From positions 1 through 31,402 of the forward strand of contig CAZVZH010000028.1 of the NCBI GenBank assembly GCA_964630705.1: 31,402 bases of DNA. Reading direction: 5' to 3'. This document shows positions 16,101-22,890 of the stretch, piece after piece (the stretch's first letter is position 1; every line of letters begins with the position of its first letter). The position numbers and the translations under genes were made by a program. Source of the DNA: M3007 sp964630705. GTDB lineage: Bacteria > Bacteroidota > Bacteroidia > Chitinophagales > Saprospiraceae. Under the pieces are notes generated by a model, which ran no database searches, had not been told where the DNA came from, and worked only from the letters and a program-made list of their open reading frames with translations.

Positions 16101-16116
16101 CCCCGAAGTTACGTTT
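16073..16116. promoter_or_regulatory. 15-bp perfect inverted repeat overlapping the araC-type promoter
   Basis: Arms AAACGTAACTTCGGG (16073-16087) and CCCGAAGTTACGTTT (16102-16116) are perfectly complementary with a 14-nt spacer. The left arm covers the -7 element, and the -33 TTG sits in the spacer. This suits an operator for autoregulation. It also lies 29 nt past the stop of the upstream oxidoreductase gene, so it could be that gene's terminator, although the T-run after the stem on that strand is only three bases. Confidence 0.6.
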
Positions 16117-16144
16117 TTCATGCGAAATGTACCTGCCCTTGGTT

Positions 16145-17353
16145 TTAGGCGGTGCCTTTGAGGATTTTATTCCAGTATAGCCAGGGCAAAACCAATTTTT
16201 TTAGTTGATACATTGACCAGCGTTCCTTGCCCTGATCGAAGGGGAACGTTTCCATCACCTTGTTGTCGTAGCCAAATTCTGCCAGTACCAGTTTCCCATA
16301 ACCGGTCACGAGGGGGCAAGAGCCGTATCCGCTGTATTGCGCGGCAGCCGCCTGGCCGGTTCGGATTTGGCTCAGGAGTTGGTCGACCACCACCGGCACT
16401 TGTTTGCGCACAGCAGCGCCGGTTTTGGCGTTGGGCGTATCGGTTACGTCGCCGAGCGAAAATACATTGGCAAAACGTTGGTGCTGGAGGGTGAACTTGT
16501 CCACGTCGATCCAGCCCAGGGGGTCGCCAGGCTTGGCCAGCGGGCTTTTTTTGATAAAATCAGGCGCGCTTTGGGGTGGCGTGATGTGGATCATCGAAAA
16601 TTCTTCGGCTACCTGCCCAACGACTTTGCCCTCCTGCACCACGTCAAAAATTGCAGTCTTCAGTTCTGGGCGAATTTCCACGAGGTTGTGCCGGAAGTGG
16701 GTTTGGATTTGATAGCGCTGGACGACCTGTTGCAGGGTTTTAGCGTATTTTTCAACGCCGAAAATCACGGTGCCGCCGGTGAAAAAGTGCACGGCGACCT
16801 CGCCCAGCAAACCGTTTTTCCGCCAGTAATCAGCAGCGAGGTACATGATTTTTTGCGGAGCGCCGCCGCACTTAATCGGCGTGTTCGGGCTGGTAAAAAT
16901 AGCCTTGCCTTTTTTGGTGTCTTTCAGGCAGGAATAGGTGTAGGGCGCCAGGTTAAACAGGTAATTGGAGGTGATGCCGTGTTTCCCCAAATTGCCTTCC
17001 AGGCCTTTTATTTTGTGCCAGTCGAGCTGAATACCCGGGCAAACGACGAGGTAATCGTAGGTGTACTGATTGCCCTCGGCAGTCGTGACCGAATTTTTTT
17101 CCGGATCAAACTGTGCGGCGGATTCTTTGAGCCAGGTAGCATTTCTTGGCATCACCTCCGCTTCGCTGCGCACTGTGGCATTGATGTCGAATACGCCGGC
17201 GCCTACGAGGGTCCAGGCGGGTTGATAATAGTGTTTTTCGGAAGGGTCCATAATGGCGATGTCCAACTTCCGGTCTTTTCGAAAAAGTTGGGCAGCCAGA
17301 GAAATACCGGCGTTGCCGCCGCCAATGATCAAAATTTGAAAATGCTTTTTCAT
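16145..17353 (-). CDS. sqr: sulfide:quinone oxidoreductase, type II
   Basis: A 402-residue FAD enzyme that oxidises sulfide and passes electrons to the quinone pool at the inner face of the membrane. GGGNAG (11-16) is the FAD-binding Rossmann motif. The redox cysteines of the family are in place: C162 in NTPIKCGGAPQKIMYL and C346 in YGSCPLVTGYGKLVLAEF. These contexts match the type II (SQRDL-like) group. A second dinucleotide-type motif and the FAD-contacting SLGDVTDTPNAKTGAA are also present. A longer frame begins at TTG 17377, but that TTG is part of a TACCTTTG -7 element, so the ATG at 17353 (MKKHFQILIIGGG) is the real start. In heterotrophs this enzyme detoxifies sulfide or supplies electrons. 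Confidence 0.93.
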   Translation of the reverse strand: MKKHFQILIIGGGNAGISLAAQLFRKDRKLDIAIMDPSEKHYYQPAWTLVGAGVFDINATVRSEAEVMPRNATWLKESAAQFDPEKNSVTTAEGNQYTYDYLVVCPGIQLDWHKIKGLEGNLGKHGITSNYLFNLAPYTYSCLKDTKKGKAIFTSPNTPIKCGGAPQKIMYLAADYWRKNGLLGEVAVHFFTGGTVIFGVEKYAKTLQQVVQRYQIQTHFRHNLVEIRPELKTAIFDVVQEGKVVGQVAEEFSMIHITPPQSAPDFIKKSPLAKPGDPLGWIDVDKFTLQHQRFANVFSLGDVTDTPNAKTGAAVRKQVPVVVDQLLSQIRTGQAAAAQYSGYGSCPLVTGYGKLVLAEFGYDNKVMETFPFDQGKERWSMYQLKKLVLPWLYWNKILKGTA

Positions 17354-17374
17354 CAGGTAGTCTTTTAATTTCCT

Positions 17375-17382
17375 CAAAGGTA
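17375..17382 (-). promoter_or_regulatory. -7 element for the sulfide:quinone oxidoreductase gene
   Basis: The minus strand reads TACCTTTG, an exact TAnnTTTG match, 21 bp before the ATG. Transcription would start near 17368, excluding the upstream TTG (17375-17377) as a start codon. The nearest TTG upstream is at a 14-nt spacing, too short for a good -33 element. Confidence 0.5.
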
Positions 17383-17442
17383 CACTACCTCATTATCAAG
17401 CATTTAGAAAGAGTCAATGCCTTATTTGCACTAATCAACGAT

Positions 17443-17853
17443 TCAATTTTTGCCCTGTTGACGTTCTGCTTTTTTAACAGCATGAGGATCATACCTGACG
17501 TTGATATTGATCCACATCATACGTGATATCCGGAAGATATAGACGAAATTGACGACCAAAAAGAGGATGAGCAAGCTGAAGGCCACCGTTTGTCCCCAGT
17601 CCAAAATCCAGTGAAACAACGCGACAAACAACAGGCAAAACCAGGCTGTCCAAATATAGGAAATGAACATGGCGCCGTAGTAATAGCCCGGTTCGGGGAA
17701 GTAGTTCAAATCGCATTTCGGGCAGCGCTGCAGCATGTCGAACGATTTGACAAAGGACCAGGAACCCGTTTCGAAAGCCTGGCCTTCGTGGCAACGCGGG
17801 CATTTCAGGGCAAAAATGCTGTACGACTTGGAGCCTTTTCTAAACATCGTCAT
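17443..17853 (-). CDS. DUF983 family membrane protein
   Basis: A 136-residue protein of the DUF983 family, function unknown. Two CxxC pairs (CPRCHEGQAF at about 18-21 and CPKCDLNYF at about 44-47) suggest a small metal-binding knuckle. The family motif EPGYYYGAMFISY follows, then two hydrophobic helices (about 56-82 and 88-110). The C-terminal tail is basic. Its ATG overlaps the thioredoxin stop codon by four bases (ATGA), so translation is probably coupled. Pairing with thioredoxin suggests, but does not show, a role in thiol or metal chemistry at the membrane. Confidence 0.9.
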   Translation of the reverse strand: MTMFRKGSKSYSIFALKCPRCHEGQAFETGSWSFVKSFDMLQRCPKCDLNYFPEPGYYYGAMFISYIWTAWFCLLFVALFHWILDWGQTVAFSLLILFLVVNFVYIFRISRMMWININVRYDPHAVKKAERQQGKN

Positions 17854-18167
17854 CCTTGTTCGGCATCAACGGGTTTGGAAAACGACTCCAGGGTCTGGGT
17901 GATCTCGGCGGCGGAAAGTACGCCCGAACGGCGCCAAACCGCTTTGCCTTTTTGGAACACGATCAGGGTCGGCACCGACATGACATTATAAGAGGAGGCA
18001 ATCAGAGGGTTGCGGTCGACATCCAGTTTGTAGATCGAGGCCTTGTCGCCAATGCGGCGCTTGACGTCTTCCAGGATCGGCGCCAGCATTTTGCAGGGGC
18101 CGCACCATTCGGCGGAGAAATCTACCAATACTGGTTTTTCGGAGCGAATTAATTCAGAGAAGGTCAT
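17850..18167 (-). CDS. thioredoxin
   Basis: A 105-residue classical thioredoxin, a cytoplasmic dithiol-disulfide reductant. The active site is WCGPC with redox cysteines C22 and C25, preceded by VLVDFSAE as in the family. The cis-proline loop VMSVPTLIVF lies near residue 65, and a glycine-containing strand-helix end completes the fold. No signal peptide is present and the length is standard. It is first in a pair with the DUF983 gene. No full promoter match was found in the 228 bp upstream. Confidence 0.96.
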   Translation of the reverse strand: MTFSELIRSEKPVLVDFSAEWCGPCKMLAPILEDVKRRIGDKASIYKLDVDRNPLIASSYNVMSVPTLIVFQKGKAVWRRSGVLSAAEITQTLESFSKPVDAEQG

Positions 18168-18316
18168 AAAATTCGAAGATAAGTTGAAATGTAGTGGGGC
18201 CCACCAGTAAGCATACCCGGCATTCGACCCGGCTGCAAAATTACGGATAAGCCTGCAAACGCATCTAACACCAAAACAGGGGTTTATTTGTACTTTTTAT
18301 AGGCTGATCATGCGCA

Positions 18317-18334
18317 GCCGGTGCAATGACCGGC
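18317..18334 (+). other. leader hairpin upstream of the copper ATPase gene
   Basis: Perfect 6-bp arms GCCGGT (18317-18322) and ACCGGC (18329-18334) with a 6-nt loop, followed at 18345-18357 by a smaller AAGGC/GCCTT stem. Both sit within 80 nt of the ATPase start and could be part of its 5' leader. Stems of this size occur by chance, so this is a weak call. Confidence 0.3.
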
Positions 18335-18395
18335 ATCATCCTGCAAGGCCAGGCCTTCTTCCGACCTTTGAACGGCAAAAACAACTACCCAGCCT

Positions 18396-20852
18396 ATGGG
18401 CACTACTACCCTGCAAAAAAAGTCCGTACCTGCCGCCGATACGCTCCAGCTGTGTTACCACTGCCAGGAGCCTTGTCCGGACACTCCGTTTCGCACCGCA
18501 GACAAAGCGTTCTGCTGCTCGGGTTGCCAGACAGTTTACGAAATTCTCAACGCCCACGATTTATGCCAGTTTTACGATCTGGACCAGCGCCCGGGATTGC
18601 GCCAGGCGACTCAGCGGGAAGCCCGCTCGTATGCCTGGCTCGACGATCCTGAGATACAGTCCAGGCTCCTGCAATTCACCGACGGGCAGCAATCCAGAGT
18701 CTGTTTTTACTTGCCTGCCATGCACTGCGCGTCGTGCATTTGGCTGTTGGAGCACTTGTACCGTTTGGACAAAGGTGTTTTGCACGCCAAGGTCAATTTT
18801 CTAAAAAAAGAAGTGCGCATTCATTTTGACGCCAAGCAGACCTCGCTTCGACAGCTCGCCGCTACCCTGGCCAGCATCGGCTACCCGCCAGAGATCAATT
18901 TGGAGGATGTGAGCGGAACGGCCAAACCCGCCGTTGCCGACCGCAGCCTGTATTATAAAATAGGTGTCGCCGGTTTTGCCTTTGGCAATATCATGCTCCT
19001 GAGTTTCCCGGAATACCTGGGACTGGAAAAGGAGCGGGAGGCCTGGTTTTTCGGCGTTTTCGGCTACCTGAACTTGCTGCTGGCCGTGCCGGTACTGTTG
19101 TACAGTGCGAGGGACTATTTTGTTTCGGCCTGGAACGGCTTGCGCCACCGCTACCTGAACATCGACCTTCCGCTGGCGCTGGGTATGTTCATGCTGTTTG
19201 GCCGCTCGGCCTGGGAGATTATTCTTGGCACAGGCGCGGGGTACATGGATTCCTTTGCGGGGCTGGTATTTTTTCTGTTGCTCGGCCGCTGGTTTCAACA
19301 AATCACCTATCACCAGATATCGTTTGAGCGCGACTACAAATCCTATTTCCCCGTAGCCGCTTCCCTCAAAAACAAAGACGGCTCCGAAACGGCTACGCCG
19401 GTTTCCAAACTCCAACCCGGCGATATCATCCGGGTGCGCCACGGCGAACTGATCCCTGCCGACGGTATTTTGCTGAAAGGCGAAGCGCGCATCGACTACA
19501 GTTTCGTGACTGGCGAAGCCGACCCGGTTACCGTAGATAGCGGCGCGCAGCTGTACGCCGGCGGCAAACAAAACGGCGCCACCCTTGAAATCAGCCTCAC
19601 CCGGCGGGTAGATACCAGTTACCTGACCCAACTTTGGAACGACGCGGCGTTTCAAGGCCCCGCCCGCGGCCACGCCAGCCTACTTGCCGAACGGGCCGGC
19701 CGGTATTTCACTGCCCTGATTCTTGGGGTAGCCAGCTTGGCATTTTTGTATTGGGCGCCTCAAAATTTGGCTACAGCTGTAAATGCGTTTACTGCGGTGC
19801 TGATCATTGCTTGTCCTTGTGCCGTAGCCCTGGCCATCCCGTTTACCCTTGGCAATATTTTGCGCATCCTCGGTCGTCAACGGTTTTATGTAAAAAACAC
19901 CCAGGTACTGGAGGCCTTTTCGGCCGTGCAGGCCGTCGTTTTTGATAAAACCGGGACGATCACGAATGTCGGCGCCAGTGCGGTGCAGTTCCACCTTGCC
20001 GATCCGGAACAGCCGCTCAACCGCCGCGAACAGTCGGCCCTGCGCACACTGGCGCACCAAAGCAGCCACCCGCTGAGCCGGCAAATAGCGGCAGACTTGG
20101 AGGAATTCCCCTTAGGAACAGTGGAGTATTTTGATGAAAAACCAGGCATGGGTATTGAGGGAAAAGTTGGAGCATTATCGGTTCGAATGGGTTCTGCCGC
20201 TTTTATCCTGGGTGAAAACCGGACCGAACCAGGCGTTTTTGTGTCCATCAACGGCAGTATGCGCGGCAATTTTACCACGCAAAGCCGGCTGCGGCGCGGC
20301 TTGCCCGAGGTGCTGGATTATTTTCGGGAAAAGCGGGCAAGCACCTGGGTACTTACCGGCGACAACAACCGCGACGCCGGAATTTTAAAACAACACTTTG
20401 CCGAAGAAGGCGCCATCCGGTTCCAGCAAAGTCCGCAAGACAAGCTGGATTTCGTCCGCCAAACACAACAATCCGGCAGCAAAGTGCTGATGCTCGGCGA
20501 TGGCCTGAACGACGCCGGGGCCCTGCGCCAAAGCGACGTAGGCATTGTAGTGGCGGAAAACACCAACAATTTTACCCCGGCCTGCGACGCCATCCTGCAT
20601 GCCGAAGCTTTTGAGCGGCTGCCCCGCTTGTTCGAACTGGCCAACTGGGGCATGAAAACCGTGGGCCGTTCGTATTTGCTGGCGGCGGGGTACAATTTCA
20701 TCGGACTCAGCTATGCCGTCAGCGGTGCGCTTTCGCCCGTGGTTGCGGCCATTTTGATGCCCCTGAGTTCGGCGACCATCGTTTTGTTTGGGTTTGGCAT
20801 GACGCAATGGAAAGCCTGGAAACTGGGCTTCGACCGGGAGGCCTTGTCATAG
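18396..20852 (+). CDS. copper-translocating P-type ATPase, CcoI/FixI-like
   Basis: An 818-residue P1B-type ATPase that exports Cu(I), probably to supply cytochrome oxidase or for homeostasis. The N-terminus has the cysteine-rich metal-binding module of this subfamily (C20, C23, C40, C41, C44). A heavy-metal-associated domain follows with CASC at 111-114. Membrane helices flank the actuator domain (FVTGEADPV in place of TGES), and the transport motif CPC is at 473-475. The phosphorylated Asp is D517 in DKTGT; SHPL and MLGDGLNDAGAL complete the catalytic core. The paired zinc-ribbon-like module plus HMA is typical of CcoI/FixI in cbb3 oxidase maturation. No cco structural genes are in the window, so general copper export remains possible. 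Confidence 0.92.
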   Translation: MGTTTLQKKSVPAADTLQLCYHCQEPCPDTPFRTADKAFCCSGCQTVYEILNAHDLCQFYDLDQRPGLRQATQREARSYAWLDDPEIQSRLLQFTDGQQSRVCFYLPAMHCASCIWLLEHLYRLDKGVLHAKVNFLKKEVRIHFDAKQTSLRQLAATLASIGYPPEINLEDVSGTAKPAVADRSLYYKIGVAGFAFGNIMLLSFPEYLGLEKEREAWFFGVFGYLNLLLAVPVLLYSARDYFVSAWNGLRHRYLNIDLPLALGMFMLFGRSAWEIILGTGAGYMDSFAGLVFFLLLGRWFQQITYHQISFERDYKSYFPVAASLKNKDGSETATPVSKLQPGDIIRVRHGELIPADGILLKGEARIDYSFVTGEADPVTVDSGAQLYAGGKQNGATLEISLTRRVDTSYLTQLWNDAAFQGPARGHASLLAERAGRYFTALILGVASLAFLYWAPQNLATAVNAFTAVLIIACPCAVALAIPFTLGNILRILGRQRFYVKNTQVLEAFSAVQAVVFDKTGTITNVGASAVQFHLADPEQPLNRREQSALRTLAHQSSHPLSRQIAADLEEFPLGTVEYFDEKPGMGIEGKVGALSVRMGSAAFILGENRTEPGVFVSINGSMRGNFTTQSRLRRGLPEVLDYFREKRASTWVLTGDNNRDAGILKQHFAEEGAIRFQQSPQDKLDFVRQTQQSGSKVLMLGDGLNDAGALRQSDVGIVVAENTNNFTPACDAILHAEAFERLPRLFELANWGMKTVGRSYLLAAGYNFIGLSYAVSGALSPVVAAILMPLSSATIVLFGFGMTQWKAWKLGFDREALS

Positions 20853-20859
20853 CGGCGCC

Positions 20860-20871
20860 TGACCGCGGTCA
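20860..20871. promoter_or_regulatory. 12-bp palindrome adjoining a promoter
   Basis: TGACCGCGGTCA is a perfect palindrome ending immediately before the -33 TTTG of the promoter at 20872-20902, a place where an activator could bind. Several 12-bp palindromes are expected by chance in a window of this size, so only the position makes it notable. Confidence 0.25.
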
Positions 20872-20902
20872 TTTGCCTGCCTGCTGTTTTTCAGCAGCTT
20901 TG
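20872..20902 (+). promoter_or_regulatory. promoter for the 136-residue protein and universal stress protein genes
   Basis: TTTG at 20872-20875, a 19-nt spacer, and CAGCTTTG at 20895-20902 (7 of 8 to TAnnTTTG). Transcription would start near 20909, about 23 nt before the ATG at 20932. A CTGCTG/CAGCAG stem (20881-20897) overlaps the spacer and -7 element. Confidence 0.5.
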
Positions 20903-20931
20903 CCTGAAAGCGTTCATTTAAACCGATTTCC

Positions 20932-21342
20932 ATGAAAATCCGCATCGCACCCGAAACAACTTTAGCTGAGATTCAAACGGCTTTTAATACAGCATTCCCC
21001 TACCTGAAAATTCACTTTTTCAGCAAACCGCACCGGGCATTTAAAGGCAGTCCGGCCAAGTTCTTAATCCACGACGATCTCGTCGCGGTCAGCAGTCTTT
21101 CCAAAGGTTCCAATTCGGGCGAGATTGACCTTGACCCTACGATGCCTACCATCGACCTGGAAAAAGTATTTGAAGAAAACTTTGGCCTGTTCGTGCAGGT
21201 GTTTCGAAAATCCGGCGAGACCTGGTTGCTCACCAGCGTAACAGACAAGCTCAGCCTGGAAAAACAGAACGCCAAAGGCCGGGCCAGCGAACACGTGCAT
21301 TTTCAAACGGAAGACCCCGTCGATTACCGGGAGCAAGAGTAA
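20932..21342 (+). CDS. conserved unknown protein next to a universal stress protein
   Basis: A 136-residue soluble protein with no signal peptide or membrane segment. It is a mix of short strands and helices: an N-terminal strand, a helix (TTLAEIQTAFNTAFPYL), basic strands (KIHFFSKPHRAFKGSP), and a C-terminal LFVQVFRKSGETWLLTSVTDKLSLEKQNAKG segment with a Gln/Glu-rich end. I do not recognise the family. Its own promoter and a 21-bp gap to the universal stress protein gene suggest the two are co-expressed, so a role in stress or low-oxygen physiology is a reasonable but unproven guess. Confidence 0.85.
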   Translation: MKIRIAPETTLAEIQTAFNTAFPYLKIHFFSKPHRAFKGSPAKFLIHDDLVAVSSLSKGSNSGEIDLDPTMPTIDLEKVFEENFGLFVQVFRKSGETWLLTSVTDKLSLEKQNAKGRASEHVHFQTEDPVDYREQE

Positions 21343-21363
21343 AAAAACAGAAAAAAACAAGTC

Positions 21364-22197
21364 ATGAAATCCATTCTCGTTCCAACCGACTTTTCAAAAA
21401 CTGCCGCCCTGGCCTTGCAATTTGGGCTTGATCTGGCGCGGCAAACCGGCGCCAGCCTGACTGTACTGCACGTTGTTTTTCCGAATGAGGGTGTAGACAA
21501 CAACATCTACAATGTGTTTTGGTCTGACGAGTATATGGCCGAACGGGTCAAGGGTTTGATGAGTTGGGTGCGCAAATTTCAAAAATCTGCAGCCGTCAGA
21601 AATGTTGAGGTGAATACCAGTTGCGTGGTCGGTTTCCCGGTACCTGCTATTTGCGACACAGCCGAAAAAATACATGCCGACTTGATTGTGATGGGCACCA
21701 CCGGCGCTACCGGATTGAAGGGCGCCTTTTTAGGCAGCATCGCCGCCGGGGTTCTCGCGCAAACCAAACGCCCCTTGTTGTCGATCCCCAAACAGGCAAG
21801 TTTGTCGGCGCCGTTGAAAAATATCGTGTTTGCCACCGACTTCCGGGTAAAACTCGAGGAGCATTCGCTTGCCGTACTGAAGGAATACCTGCAATTGAAG
21901 AAAAGCAAATTGCACGTGGTGCATATCATCGACAAGCCAGGCGCCGAACCCGAAAAAGGCCGGGAATCTACGCTCAGCCAGATATTCGACGATATTCCGC
22001 ACGCTTTTCACTACCTCCACGACCGCGATATCGCCCAGGCCATCTCCAATTTTATTGAAGCCACAGAGGCGGGCACCTTGGTAGCCGTAGCCCACGAACA
22101 CAGCCTGATGCACCGCTTGTTTTTCGACAGCATTACCCGCCGGTTGGCACACCGCATCCACGTGCCCCTGTTAGCATTACACGATAAACCCAACTGA
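21364..22197 (+). CDS. universal stress protein, tandem UspA domains
   Basis: A 277-residue protein made of two UspA-like halves (about 1-142 and 150-277). The first half carries the nucleotide-binding signature MGTTGATGLKGAFLGSIAAGVL, which fits the G-x2-G-x9-G-S/T pattern of ATP-binding members. The second half ends in DSITRRLAHRIHVPLLALH, a degenerate version lacking the full glycine pattern, so only one half may bind nucleotide. Tandem Usp proteins are common in Bacteroidota and respond to starvation or oxygen change; the exact role here is not readable. It follows the 136-residue gene by 21 bp. Confidence 0.93.
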   Translation: MKSILVPTDFSKTAALALQFGLDLARQTGASLTVLHVVFPNEGVDNNIYNVFWSDEYMAERVKGLMSWVRKFQKSAAVRNVEVNTSCVVGFPVPAICDTAEKIHADLIVMGTTGATGLKGAFLGSIAAGVLAQTKRPLLSIPKQASLSAPLKNIVFATDFRVKLEEHSLAVLKEYLQLKKSKLHVVHIIDKPGAEPEKGRESTLSQIFDDIPHAFHYLHDRDIAQAISNFIEATEAGTLVAVAHEHSLMHRLFFDSITRRLAHRIHVPLLALHDKPN

Positions 22198-22296
22198 GGC
22201 AGCGACGTAAATTGCCGAAAGGCTTGATCATGGTCATCGGGCGATGCTGCCAAACAAAAGACCTTTGGTTTTGTAAATCAGATGTTTGTGGAAATT

Positions 22297-22320
22297 GCCG
22301 GATCGAATCCGGCGCATTTT
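22297..22320 (+). terminator. possible terminator between the stress protein and CBS genes
   Basis: A perfect 7-bp stem GCCGGAT/ATCCGGC (22297-22303 and 22307-22313) with a CGA loop is followed by GCATTTT. It lies 100 nt after the stress-protein stop and 37 nt before the CBS start, so it could end the first transcript or sit in the leader of the second. The rest of the 159-bp gap shows no clear promoter. Confidence 0.4.
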
Positions 22321-22356
22321 ATACGACATCACCTGTTCACCTAAAGTACGCTGATC

Positions 22357-22800
22357 ATGCAAGCCGCGACGTCCATTTATAAAATTATGACCCGCCACCC
22401 GGAAACCGTGACGCCGAACGACACAATGGAAGCTGTCCGGAAAATTTTTGAACGCCGGGGCTTTCACCACATCCCCGTGGTCGAGGGCGAAAAACTGGTC
22501 GGTTTGGTCAGCTATTCCGACTATTTACAGCTGATCCGTACTCTGTTCGACAACAACATGGAGGTTCAAGCCAACGAAAAACTGTTGCACGCCACCCTGG
22601 TGGCAGATGTGATGACTAAAAGCTTGCTTTGCCTGACCAAGGAAGATACTGCCGAAACCGCCCTGCGTATCTTTAAAACCAATCAGTTTCATTCCTTGCC
22701 GGTAGTCGACGACAATGGAAACCTGGTAGGGATAATCACGACATATGACCTGATGAAGGTTTTGGAAAAAGTTTTTGTGGAACAATCCACGACATTATAA
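22357..22800 (+). CDS. CBS-domain pair protein
   Basis: A 147-residue protein made almost entirely of two CBS motifs (about 8-62 and 78-140), which together form a Bateman module that usually binds adenine nucleotides such as AMP or ATP. Typical signatures are visible in each: MTRHPETVTPNDTMEAVRKIFERRGFHHIPVVEGEKLVGLVSYSD, abbreviated here, and the second copy DVMTKSLLCLTKEDTAETALRIF with SLPVVDDNGNLVGIITTYDLM. No catalytic domain is attached, so it probably regulates a partner protein. It follows the universal stress protein, another nucleotide-binding sensor. Confidence 0.93.
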   Translation: MQAATSIYKIMTRHPETVTPNDTMEAVRKIFERRGFHHIPVVEGEKLVGLVSYSDYLQLIRTLFDNNMEVQANEKLLHATLVADVMTKSLLCLTKEDTAETALRIFKTNQFHSLPVVDDNGNLVGIITTYDLMKVLEKVFVEQSTTL

Positions 22801-22850
22801 TCCATGTTCTTTGGTTGACCGTCGATAATAGTTTTGTTTTTTGTTAATGA

Positions 22851-22882
22851 AAATGCTCCGGTTGTTTATAGCCGGAGCATTT
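22851..22882. terminator. bidirectional terminator between convergent genes
   Basis: Perfect 11-bp arms AAATGCTCCGG (22851-22861) and CCGGAGCATTT (22872-22882) with a 10-nt loop, followed on the plus strand by CTTTT. It lies between the CBS gene end and the lamin-tail gene end, where both transcripts must stop. Confidence 0.85.
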
Positions 22883-22890
22883 CTTTTGGG

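Noticed and set aside
16337..17368. 343-codon frame antisense to the SQR gene
   Set aside because: The SQR frame on the other strand has all family motifs; this one is a codon-bias shadow.
18303..18313. 11-mer GCTGATCATGC shared with 22350-22360, considered as a common regulator site
   Set aside because: Many 11-base matches between two places are expected by chance in 31 kb, and the second copy overlaps a start codon.
22296..22314. Stem-loop resembling a tRNA T-arm (loop ATCGAAT)
   Set aside because: No acceptor, D-arm or anticodon arm can be folded around it, and the first loop base is not T; a terminator or leader stem is more likely.
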